Part shown: positions 45,892 through 55,858 of the stretch, one piece after another
Numbering within the stretch: position 1 is the first letter of the stretch
Layout: every line of letters starts with the position of its first letter
NCBI GenBank assembly: GCA_963682175.1
Contig: OY821786.1
Location: 25,876,501-25,940,500, forward strand
Reading direction: 5' to 3'
Length of the DNA: 64,000 nucleotides
Source: Triglochin maritima
Lineage: Eukaryota; Streptophyta; Magnoliopsida; Alismatales; Juncaginaceae
Program-made: the position numbers and the translations under genes
Notes under the pieces: generated by a model
What the model saw: only the letters and a program-made list of their open reading frames with translations
What the model was told of the DNA's origin: nothing
Databases searched by the model: none

Positions 45892-45896
45892 ACCGA

Positions 45897-46001
45897 CGTC
45901 TATGTATAGACGACACATAAATAAATGTCGGATTGGGAAACGCAAATAACCAACATATATATGCGTTATACCTGACGTATATTACCTTTTCTACACTAGT
46001 G
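45897..46001. mobile_element. CACTA-2, right end
   Basis: It continues the GACGTC-repeat sequence interrupted by E3 and ends 'ccttttctacactagtg', whose inverse CACTAGTGTAGAAAAGG matches CACTA termini. A following 'aaa' would be the 3-bp target duplication, but the left partner is lost. Confidence 0.8.
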
Positions 46002-46820
46002 AAAAAAACTATGGACCAGGATGCCAATTATGAATGCCAATGGTCTGACAAGTAGTATCATTGGCCCATACTCTGTACCACCATCCAATAGGTAATGGTA
46101 GTGGGCCAACTGCTGAACCATCTAAAAATGCATTGTATTTTCTGATGGTTTTTAGCCTTTCGCTAGTCGAATTTTTGTTGTGTGGAAATTAGAATGAAAT
46201 GAACATGGGTAAGAGGTTTTTACTAGCTAGAGGTCATTCATGACACAATTTGTTCATGTTTGTTAGCTTATGTCAACAAACCCTTTTTCCATTGTTGATT
46301 TTCCAATTGAGTTTTGTAGCAAGGTTTTTAGTGACAATTATACGCTCTGCACTATTTCATTGACAGTTTTATCTCATTTAGTTTTTCTTGATGCGATATC
46401 TTAACTTGGCCAACTAATTAATGTATATTACAAGGTGAATGTGGAAGGGGGAATATATGAAATCAAATAGACATGGACGATCCACCTCTGTATTTTTTAC
46501 CCACTATTAGATTATAACATCCATTACGTAATTTCTTACTAGTGTACTTCATAATTTTAATTATTTAAGTTTTATGTATTACCTCTTTAGTTTACAAGAG
46601 GTACCTATTATTATGTAATTGACAAACAAAAAGAAAGTGATTCTCCTCCCAAAACATTTGCTTGTTGTTCTATGGCTTAGATCTTCATTTTCAAAACACA
46701 AAAAGAATTTAACATTTCAAACATCCAATTTGTTGGCTTATTCACCTTAATTTTACTTATTTATATTTTGTCACTCTAATCTAACACTTAATTTAACTCT
46801 TTATATGATTAATAACTAAT
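46002..46820. other. Unassigned, possibly unique DNA beside CACTA-2
   Basis: No LTR or TIR structure is visible. The left part holds a minus-strand frame (46186-46009) with protein-like composition. The rest is A/T-rich and featureless. This is among the better candidates for non-repetitive DNA in the window. Confidence 0.4.
46009..46186 (-). pseudogene. Possible exon fragment
   Basis: A 58-codon minus-strand frame without an ATG, ending in TAG at 46011-46009. It reads '...FLDGSAVGPLPLPIGWW' and 'YRVWANDTTCQTIGIHNWHP'. The Trp/Pro/Gly-rich, low-Lys composition is unlike the A/T-driven junk frames nearby, so it may be a remnant of a terminal exon. I do not recognise the family. Upstream (46187) the frame is closed by a stop, so any gene would have to be spliced or broken. 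It could still be chance. Confidence 0.3.
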
Positions 46821-46911
46821 TGTTGACTTTTAGGCCTTAATCATGTTTATTTGGATGAATTAATCAATCTAATTTTAAAACACAATCAAATTGGATCTAA
46901 TAAATTTTATG

Positions 46912-48401
46912 TAGTTGATTCAGTTGTAATAACCGCAAGTGGATGTCGTCGGTGAAGACACGACATGTACGGGTCGTGTCCACGAGGAGTGCGTGTGAGT
47001 TGAAGTTCACAATACTCAAGTGGAAAAGGAAAAGAGAAATATGAGATTGGTTTACACAACAATGCGTAGCAAATCAGAAAACAAATGATAAAAATAAACC
47101 CCATAGCGGGTAGAGAAAGAATGCGGAAATGAGAATATGTGTATGTGTGTGTGTTCATTGGTGCTCATCACAACATGTAATCCATAAAAACCAAATCCAA
47201 CTTTGTCTCCACATGAAATAAGATAAAACATTATCATAAAAACATACAAGACATAATTGAGATGAGGCTAACATGAAATGCATAATGACCGAACCCCACA
47301 ATGTCTCCACATGAAATAACATTTAACACAATCATTAAAAAATACAGGACATTAATTACGATGAGGCCAACATGAGCACATGCATACACTTGTCATGTTT
47401 CCTCCTTATTCACTCTATCATTATCCTCACCTCATCATTCCCCATAAAATACAGCCACTAATGTAAGCATGTGCTAAGCATCACTCAAAAGCATAAGCAC
47501 ATCAAAGATAAGAGTGAAAATCTCATTAGATGGTTATGGAACTCATATGAGGTTCAAAGTTTAGGATTAACATACACACACTTAATACAAAACATAATCA
47601 CATCACCTTCTTCTCCACCCCCCAATGAGGATGGACTACTCCCTACTCATCTCTAAACTCAAGAAAACATAAAAACAACCCAAAACCATAATGGAAATGT
47701 AGAAAACTAGATTAAAATAAAGAAACTACTAATGAAAAAGGTGATCATCTTCCCCTCATCTACACTACTAATGAAGAAACTAAAACCTACTCTAATAAAC
47801 AAGAAATAAAGCCTACTCTACTAAACAAGAAAGGAAACTAACCTAAGGAGGAGAGGAAGGAAGCAGAATAAAGGAGGCATTACAAGTTCATTTTTAGAAG
47901 ATTAGAGGCATTACAACTCAGATCTGGATGTTGCATATTTCTCTGACTCGAGAAAATGACCCACCAGAGAAATTTCGGGTCAAATCGTCCAACCCAATCA
48001 TTTGGGTCGGATCGACTTCTAATTTCACGAGTATCTTTAGTGTACCATTTTAGCACGTGCAGTGCACCTGAAGTCGTTGGTTTGAACCCGTTTGGTTTTA
48101 ATTGTTAAATTACTCCTCAGGTTCAGGAGATTCTGAACTTTTACAACCAACATATTTTTCTTTACGGTTAGGTCCCTCTGAGATTTTAGTTGGATCCGTC
48201 CTGAGTTATTATCCGGTCATTGGGCATTACAAACAGGTTCAGAAACCTTCAAAATCAGTCCATTCTTCTTGTGTTTATGTCATTTTCTCTTCTTTATTGC
48301 CTAAACCCTGAAACACATCAAATAAACACTCGAGTAGCACAAATATGGGGTAAAGTAAATGATATACAACATGAATGCAATGTATAATATGCTACTAATC
48401 A
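46912..48401 (-). mobile_element. Solo LTR, family C (Athila-like relative)
   Basis: On the minus strand it begins TGATTAGTAGCATATT (48401) and ends '...cttgcggttattacaactgaatcaacta' at 46912. It is flanked by perfect TTATG duplications (46907-46911 and 48402-48406). The final dinucleotide is TA, not CA, which I take as a point mutation. The 'gcacttgcgg'-type end and internal blocks ('tctccacatgaaataag', 'ctccaccccccaatgaggatgg') relate it to family A. The same LTR start occurs at about 60020 (minus). Confidence 0.75.
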
Positions 48402-49007
48402 TTATGCACTGCACATACACTTGTATTGTTTATATTTCTATCTTAATAGGTGATGAAGACTCAAAGAGAAAGGGATTTAAGTCAAGACATGTAATCAAGC
48501 TTTTGTCAGTTCAAGAATTTGAGGTTTTAGTGACGGTAAACATCCTTCATTAAATCAAAGAATCCATCGCTACGAGTTTTTTTGGGATGGATAATAGTCG
48601 ACAATGTCAGCGTCACAGAAAGGTTTCTGTGATGGATTATGTGACGAATGCAACCGTCACGGAATGTCATGTATTTAGCGACGAATATGTCATCTATGTA
48701 GCGACGAATTTGTCTCGTTGCTATAGGATTGTTTTAGAAAAATATAAATTGTCAGCATTGAATGAACCACTCGTACACATTTATTAACATCCACAATTTT
48801 ATAACTCTTTTGGTGTTTTAGCTTGCATACTACTTAGTCATCACCACATGTCCCCATTTTTTACTGCCGAAAACTATTGGTCACCATGTGGTAAACAAAG
48901 GATCGAACATATGGGTTTAGGGTATTATACATATGTAACATGGAACATACATATTGTAGTACCCTAAAGCTAATATATTGAAGCTGATGTAATACCATAA
49001 AGAAAAT

Positions 49008-49537
49008 ATGGAAGGAAACCATGTGGATCTTTACAAGTTTTTGTTGAAAAAAATTGAAAGGGCCAAAATTATGGACCTGATTGATCAGTCTCGGTTACAA
49101 TATCCTGGACACAAATATATACTGCATCATGATTGGCAGTTACAAGATACCTACTTAGTGATACAAGAAAGAGACATAGCAATATGGACTATACCTTACC
49201 TTTACAGGCTAGTCTAGAAGATGAGCAGCACTCTAGACATTGGCATCAAAATCTGCTAAAAGCTTACAAAGTGCTTCAAATATACTATGGAAGAATACAA
49301 CAGACTCCCCACAAACAACCTGCAGAAAGATGTCACATGACATCATGTCTGTGTCTCACTTGGGAAAACGAAAGCAGGGATAAAGGAGATAAATTACTAA
49401 CAATTGAAGAAAGAAAGCAATGGTTATGCCGTAGATTATTAAGAAAAAAGGTACGCTGTATAAATATACAACTCTTGAAAAACCAATTTGTTTCTTACAT
49501 TTCCACTCACACTTCCATCCCAAAAATCAACAAATGA
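49008..49537 (+). pseudogene. Unrecognised open stretch inside the CACTA-like element
   Basis: Two overlapping frames (49008-49217 and 49133-49537) could be one coding segment with a frameshift. The second contains 'EDEQHSRHWHQNLLKAYKVL' and 'TIEERKQWLCRRLLRKKV'. Charged, Gln/His-rich composition suggests former coding DNA, but I cannot name a family. It may be a relic of the transposon's second gene or captured host sequence. Confidence 0.3.
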
Positions 49538-50302
49538 TATCTCCTCAAATCATTTCTCTTTTTTGGTGAATTTTGTTTTAGCTTCTAGAATTAGATTTTC
49601 GAAGTTTTATAGGAGTTTTTCAAATAAAAAGATAATCCCCTATACTTCTCAAATCTTCACATATAAAGTTAAACTTTAAGTGCATAATCTTACTTCTTAA
49701 ACATTTTAGCCATATAAGCAATATTTTGAATTGTGTTCGTCTGAAATGTACAATAGCACAATGTGTCAGTGAGCGCTCGAGTGATGCATCTCACACAACA
49801 TCTCATTTCCCCCATCTTTGATGGCCATGACTTTTGACGTTGAAAATTAACTATGAGTTAATTATAAAAATGAACAAAAACATCATATGGAGTTATCATC
49901 ATTATATTATAGTAATTAAGTGTTAAAACGGATTATCATGTCAAACATGCGTACTAAATTACCAAATGCATTGAGCTGGTTGTATAAAGAATAACGAGTT
50001 GTACTAGCATTTACATAAACATAGAGAATTCAAATGTTTAACTTTCTAGCAATCAAACCCAAAAAGTTTTCTATAACCATGCGAATCTTTACCTTGAATG
50101 GACATGTATCACAATCTCTTCCTGACCAAAAAATAGCTCCAAGAAGATCATTTGTCCAACGAAGACCTAAGCAACTCACGTCCAAATGTAGTAAGCTTCA
50201 TATGGAACATAAATCAGAACATAAATAGACTCCAATTCTTTAACATGGACTAAGAAAATACCTACAAGCATCAACTTCACACTGTGAGCAAATTATCTCC
50301 AA

Positions 50303-50850
50303 TCAAATGACAAAGTAAACACACCTTCCCTTCACTGGAAGGAACTCTTCATCTCCAACCATGTAAACTAAATTACGATCAACACAACAACTAGCATCAT
50401 GATGAACACGACCCACAAAATCAAGATATTTTTCTTTCCTTATTAAAACTTGTATTGTGGAAAAAGAGATGAAACTTGAGGAGGGCGTTAAGAAGAGATG
50501 TAGGTCGAGCAGTATTGGATTAGCCAGAATGAAGTCAACAAGCATCTGATAGATTCGGGAGTCAGAGGTGGTGGGGATGGGAAGACTGGGAGGCGGAAGT
50601 CGGGTTGGTATGGGAAGACCAAGAGCTGAATGCCGGGTTCAGGATAGAGGTGGAATTTGGGTTAGTATTCAAGAGGGTTTGGAGCCCGGGTCGTGGGAAG
50701 AGAAAGGTCATTGAGGAGCGCAGCAATGACGAGGAGAAAGGCCGGCGAGGATCCTTGACAGTGAGGAGCAGTGGTTGATTTGGGGGCGGGAATTTAGGGG
50801 TTTCGTTGGGGTGTTGTTTGGGGGTTTAGTCGGTCGGGTGACAAGTCGGG
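50303..50850 (-). pseudogene. Gene-5'-end-like fragment in the CACTA-like element
   Basis: On the minus strand a GC-rich leader ('ccctaaattcccgccccc' near 50800) is followed by Ser/Pro-rich frames. A frame at 50545-50303 begins 'MLVDFILANPILLDLHLF' and contains 'VGRVHHDASCCVDRNLVYMV'. Composition contrasts with the AT-rich flanks. It is probably a captured host gene fragment; the donor is unknown. Confidence 0.35.
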
Positions 50851-52140
50851 GTTGTGTTTAAGTTGGGGCTAGTTTTTCAGCATCAGGCTTAATCGGTGGC
50901 CACCGTAATTGGATACTTCAGCTATGGATATATCTACCGTGGCTATACGGGGAATTTCTTGTAGTGTGAAGACATGTAATTTGTCTTTATTTTGAGTCTT
51001 TAGAAATCTTTGTCAAGTTGAGCATATTTGTTGGGATATCCATCGAAACTCACTTTGTGTTTCATCTAAAAGTCACACACCAAAACTCACTTTATTTGAA
51101 CTGGATTAGATCACCCAAACTTTAACCGAAAGACCACCAAAATTAACATTAGCCAGCTCGTGCAAACTGGTCGACAAAACTTGGGTTCCTTCTTATCGTT
51201 TGTTAGCAACAGTTCTTTGGTAGAATGTTGAACCGTTCAAACCTTCTGGTCCGACAGTGATTTTCAAATTTCCATTTCGAGTTGTTTTCTTGTCGCTATT
51301 CTCCAATGACTATTTTGAAGATTGCGTCTTTACCCAATTTGGAATCTAGACCTTAGGTCGACTGTACCATACCTTACATTGACCAAATCAAACCCAAAAC
51401 TGGATAATAACTTTCCTTAAATTGTGCAATCATTTTTGCTCTTATGGTCGACCGATTATCCAGTATCCAGTATACACATTCCTAGTTTGCATTGTCTTGG
51501 TTCGATTGAGTTGCCTATTTGTCAGACTGTTAATTTACAACTTAAGTGAATAGTCAAACAGAAGTGACCAAATGGTCGATCGATTGGCATCCGATTGGTA
51601 CCTTACTAGCAAATCACTTTTGCTTCTCTTGTCAATTGCTTCTTTATTCCTTTTGTGTTTAGTTCTGATGACTATATGGATCTTATATCCTATAAATAGT
51701 TGTTCAAATTTTTGTTTAATGCATCTCTTACATTCGTATTTAAACTCATCCTTAAAGAAAAACCTCTCCCACTCTAAATATCAAATCCTACACACTAAAG
51801 CCTAAACTTCCCACTTGTGATCCTAAAGCCTATCCTATTCATGTGTGCTTACGTGTTAGAGTGTTTTGTGACACCACCTTCATTCAGTTGTTTGAGAGTT
51901 GTATTGCTTCCGAGGAAACCATCATCTTGAGTTGTGAGATGAAAAATCAAGTTCAGCGGGGTTGTTTGCGAGCTTGCTTTGTAAAAAGTTTGATCTCGGC
52001 CTTCAACGGATATTAGATTGGTGAGGTCGTGTGCAGGGCTTGAGATAATCGAGTAGGGCTTGCAATAGGATCTGGTTGGGGTGCCAAACCTTTATAAAAA
52101 TCACTGGTCTACTTGTGGTTTTCTTGTTTTTTCTACTTTT

Positions 52141-52767
52141 ATTTTTTTGCTACTTCATCCAATATTAGTAGAGTTAATCTATTACACACACTTGAGCACG
52201 TACTTATGCATACATCATATTTTATATATTGTGCACATATTGTTTGAAAGCTGAACGATGAAATTACAACTAAAGGAGCGAAGGAATTGAAATCAAGACT
52301 TGTATTTAAGGCTCAAAGAGTCAGGGTGATTTTATCTTTATTTGATTGGTAGGAGCATCTGTAAGCTGGGACACTTGTAGGAATCAATTTAAATTTCATC
52401 AGACACCTACAACACTCACATAATGGTAGAGCTTAGCCCATTTGACGGTATATAGGCTCGTGGATCGTCCAATTCACTAGTTAAATCACTTGATTTCATT
52501 GAACATTCCAGTGTCGGAAGGTTTGTTGCCCTTTCGAGAGTCCAATCACATATGACAAGTAAATATCCCAAACAGTCTTGACCTTTCCAAGTTTAGACAA
52601 ATATACGTTGATTTGCATTGTCATATCTATCTAGTATTGGTCCATATCCTATTGGACTCCATATGTCCACTTGGACCATCCGATTATGTGTCCTTTACTC
52701 AAGACCAACCTTGTGTTTTTACCAAATATAATTGTTCAAATTATGCTTGAAGAATATATAGCCCAAC
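52141..52767. other. LTR-like fragment and unassigned sequence
   Basis: 52178-52330 resembles the start region of SIRE-like LTRs ('gaaattgaaatcaagacttgtatttaag'). The remainder to 52767 has 'gtccacttggaccatccgatta' phrases like a U3 but no boundaries. No ORF of note. Confidence 0.35.
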
Positions 52768-52772
52768 ACTAA

Positions 52773-53273
52773 TGTAACGTCCCGTCCCCGAACCCGCATC
52801 GAGCTCGGATCCCGGTCCGTCACTCATGTGCCCACTGGCCCACAACACCCACCTATTGCCACAAAACTTAAGTTGGTAAGTGTTATGGTAGTGGGCTCAT
52901 GTCTTTATATCTCACCCCAACATTCTCATGTTAAGCAATGTGGGACTAAACTTGGGGGTTTTACAACCTACCCCACTTGAACACCTGACGTCCTCGTCAG
53001 GGTCAAGCCACTCAGTCACCAGGTGTTGTGAGATTCTAGAGGTGCCTCCCACCCTTTAGGTGTAGCACTTAGTCCCACAATTCCGGCTGGTTCAGGCTCT
53101 GATACCATCTGTAACGTCCCGTCCCCGAACCCGCATCGAGCTCGGATCCCGGTCCGTCACCCATGTGCCCACTGGCCCACAACACCCACCTATTTCCACA
53201 AAACTTAAGTTGGTAAGTGTTATGGTAGTGGGCTCATGTCTTTATATCTCACCCCAACATTCTCATGTTAAGC
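52773..53273 (-). repeat. Left arm of TRIM palindrome
   Basis: This 501-bp arm is the inverse of 53301-53801 (also 501 bp) with only scattered substitutions and no indels that I can see. A 27-bp spacer (53274-53300) separates the arms. The initiator-Met primer site is at 53107-53095 on the minus strand. Confidence 0.88.
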
Positions 53274-53300
53274 AATGTGGGACTAAACTTGGGGGTTTTT

Positions 53301-53801
53301 GCTTAACATGAGAATGTTGGGGTGAGATATAAAGACATGAGCCCACTACCATAACACTTACCAACTTAAGTTTTGTGGAAATAGGTGGGTGTTGTGGGCC
53401 AGTGGGCACATGGGTGACGGACCGGGATCCGAGCTCGATGCGGGTTCGGGGACGGGACGTTACAGATGGTATCAGAGCCTGAACCAGCCGGAATTGTGGG
53501 ACTAAGTGCTACACCTAAAGGGTGGGAGGCACCTCTAGAATCTCACAACGCCTGGTGACTGAGTGGCTTGACCCTGACGAGGACGTCAGGTGTTCAAGTG
53601 GGGTAGGTTGTAAAACCCCCAAGTTTAGTCCCACATTGCTTAACATGAGAATGTTGGGGTGAGATATAAAGACATGAGCCCACTACCATAACACTTACCA
53701 ACTTAAGTTTTGTGGAAATAGGTGGGTGTTGTGGGCCAGTGGGCACATGGGTGACGGACCGGGACCCAAGCTCGATGCGGGTTCGGGGACGGGACGTTAC
53801 A
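53301..53801 (+). repeat. Right arm of TRIM palindrome
   Basis: The mirror of the left arm, with its primer site at 53467-53479. A further internal region plus LTR-e (53802-54139) extends beyond the symmetric part, with another primer site at 53804-53816. Confidence 0.88.
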
Positions 53802-54369
53802 GATGGTATCAGAGCCTGAACCAGCTGGAATTGTGGGAACTAAGTGCTACACCTAAAGGGTGGGAGCCACCTCTAGAATCCCACAACGCCTGGTGACTGA
53901 GTGACTTGACCCTGACGAGGACGTCAGGTGTTCAAGTGGGGTAGGTTGTAAAACCCCCAAGTATAGTCCCACATTGCTTAACATGAGAATGTTGAGGTGG
54001 GATATAAAGACATGAGTCCACTACCATAACACTTACCAACTTAAGTTTTGTGGCAATAGGTGGGTGTTGTGGGCCAGTGGGCACATGAGTGACGGACCGG
54101 GATCCGAGCTCGATGCGGGTTCGGGGACGGGACGTTACAACTAATATTTCCTTTCGTCGTACCTAACCACATTTTTCATAGGGCAGTACAACTTACACTT
54201 AGACGCCTCACTCACATTACCATCGGGCAGTATGTGCACTCCTGCACCGTCCGATGAACATGTCCAATGGCTACTAATTTACTGAGGAGCAGTATCAAAT
54301 AATCCATTCGTCTTCCCATCATCCGATTGTGGTCAAAATCTACATTGAGAGCGTTGACCCAAGGCACAT

Positions 54370-55775
54370 TGATTGACATCATTTCATGCTTATATTTGTA
54401 TCTTATATTCATTATCTTTCACCTAAATAATGTTACGTGACGAGTTTTATGTTTGAATTTCAGAAATAAATAGGTTTGAAGAGAAGAGGCAAAAAAAGAC
54501 CTAAAAGTATGAAAAAGGACTGAGTTGACAGACTCAAGGACTAAGATGCAAGATCGAAGGACCTGAACGTAAGATCGAAGGACCAATGAGGAAACAAAAA
54601 TACTTCACACCATCATTGGGAGTATTTTGACAATTCTATTCGGGTCGGAGCTCCCACAAGCAACGTAGATGCATCAAAGACAAACAAAGACTTCCAGAAA
54701 AGCCCACAAGAAAATCCAGAGCGATCCGAACACTGTAGACCGCGAATTAGCGGTCCAAGACCGCGAATTAGTGGTCCAAGACCGCGAATTGGCGGTCACT
54801 TCTGGTCCGGATCCGCTAAGATTTATGTGGAGCGTGTATTAGTGTATATTTATTCTATGTATGGTATTTGTTCAGTCCCATACTGGGGGATTGTCCTGGA
54901 TTACCTTTTTCTATGACTATAAATAGTACTCTTCACCTTCTATTGTAATCACCTATTGCTTGGTGACATTCTCTCTACTTGGAGTAAACCTTGGAGCAAA
55001 ATCTCAAGGTGGAGAAGAATGCTACCTTCAATGTGAGTCATCTAATAAAATAATTTTTTCATTGTTTTGTTCTTATGTTGTTTCTTTATGCATGCTTAGC
55101 TTAGTTTTATTTCTTTGATTCTAGTCTAAAGTAGTTAGAATCTTTCGTTTCTTCTTTAGTTTAATTGTTAGAGTAATGTGTAGTGAGTAGATCCATCGCC
55201 CTTTCGGGGTGGAGATGATGTGCATACATGCATTAAAGAATAAAGATGAATGTTGTATATTTTGATTGTGTTGATAAATGTGAATGTATGCTTGCTTGTT
55301 AGAGTAGAATACTACACTTGATGGGTTTTGCCATACATCTTAGATACCTCCCATGCTTGTTTAGGTTCTGAAATAACCAGCTTGTGTATATGAATGTTAA
55401 TCAACTAGGTTAGTGAATGGATTGATAGGTTTTTCCATAATCTTTAGACACTTCCTATGCATGAAAACACTACCTACATTTGTGCCTATAGAATGCATTC
55501 TTCACCATCTTTTTACATGTGTGCACACACTCCACCCCTTAGGGATTTTCCATTTCTGATTTCCATCTTTCGATTTCCCTTGCTTTCGTTTTCCTTATTT
55601 GATGCTTACTCGTTTAGTGTAGTTAGTCTAGTTTAGTGTAATCACAACTTCTTCCCCTCTTTTCCCACTTGCCTTCGAACAAACTAGAGTCTACACACCT
55701 CCTTGTGGATCGACCCATATTTGCCACCGCTTCAACGTGGCCGTGCACTTGCGGTTAATTAAAACGTATCAAACA
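54370..55775 (+). mobile_element. Solo LTR, family A
   Basis: 1406 bp, beginning TGATTGACATC and ending AAACA, with perfect CACAT duplications (54365-54369 and 55776-55780). TATA-like 'ctataaatagtactc' near 54918. It carries three palindrome copies instead of two (54738-54797). Confidence 0.93.
54738..54797. promoter_or_regulatory. Triple palindrome in solo LTR U3
   Basis: gaccgcgaattagcggtc (54738), gaccgcgaattagtggtc (54759) and gaccgcgaattggcggtc (54780): three copies at exactly 21-bp steps. The C-to-G change after GACCGC is shared by all three, so the array was homogenised or re-duplicated. Confidence 0.85.
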
Positions 55776-55858
55776 CACATTTGACGGTATGTCCTTCTTT
55801 ATATCATTCGACTAGATTAATATGTAATTACCATTAATAATGTGTGTGGGGGGGGGGG

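Larger units (their letters stand above)
48507..50966. mobile_element. CACTA-like element inserted in the SIRE-like LTR
   Basis: The right end inverts to CACTACAAGAAATTCCCC. The left end is CAGTTCAAGAATTTGAGG, a decayed match. 'tagtgacggtaaac', 'gtgacgaatgcaaccgtcacgg' and 'tagcgacgaata' near the left end are subterminal-type repeats. The flanking trinucleotides TGT/TGA agree at two of three positions. LTR sequence resumes directly at 50967. No transposase is recognised. Inside are a plus-strand open stretch 49008-49537, with no known motif, and a GC-rich gene-like region 50303-50850. Confidence 0.6.
46821..52140 (+). repeat. SIRE-like Copia LTR, split by two insertions
   Basis: Pieces are 46821-46911, 48407-48506 and 50967-about 52140. 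The start TGTTGACTTTTAGGCC matches the E5 LTR start (61676, minus). The 'aggtgatgaag...tcaagacatgtaatcaag' block continues on the far side of the solo LTR, and 'gagtcttta' continues after the CACTA-like element. U3 has 'ctggtcgac'-type motifs. A TATA box (TATAAATA) is at 51691-51698. The right part ends in a 'ctacttgtggttttcttg' tail, without a clear terminal CA or primer site, so it is a solo or truncated LTR. Confidence 0.6.
52773..54139. mobile_element. TRIM retrotransposon in head-to-head palindromic tandem
   Basis: Unit: 193-bp LTR (TGTAAAACCCCC...GACGTTACA), then primer site TGGTATCAGAGCC, a roughly 145-bp internal region ending in a 'caagtggggtagg' purine tract, then another LTR. In the window: LTR-a 52773-52965 (minus), internal, LTR-b 53110-53300 (minus, start trimmed), LTR-c 53301-53464 (plus, first 29 bp missing), internal, LTR-d 53609-53801, internal, LTR-e 53947-54139 (plus). 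The whole array has a perfect TSD ACTAA (52768-52772 and 54140-54144). There is no coding capacity. The LTR shows no 5S-rRNA-like segment, so it is not Cassandra. Confidence 0.9.

Noticed and set aside
52773..54139. Possible Cassandra TRIM with 5S rRNA in its LTR
   Set aside because: No 5S-like internal promoter boxes were found in the 193-bp LTR; only a 'gggtgac' string is shared.
46816..54145. CTAAT at 46816-46820 and after 'cccaaca' at 52769 as a TSD for the SIRE-like LTR
   Set aside because: The implied LTR would be longer than its relatives and would include a second LTR-start fragment at 52178; the 5-bp match may be chance.
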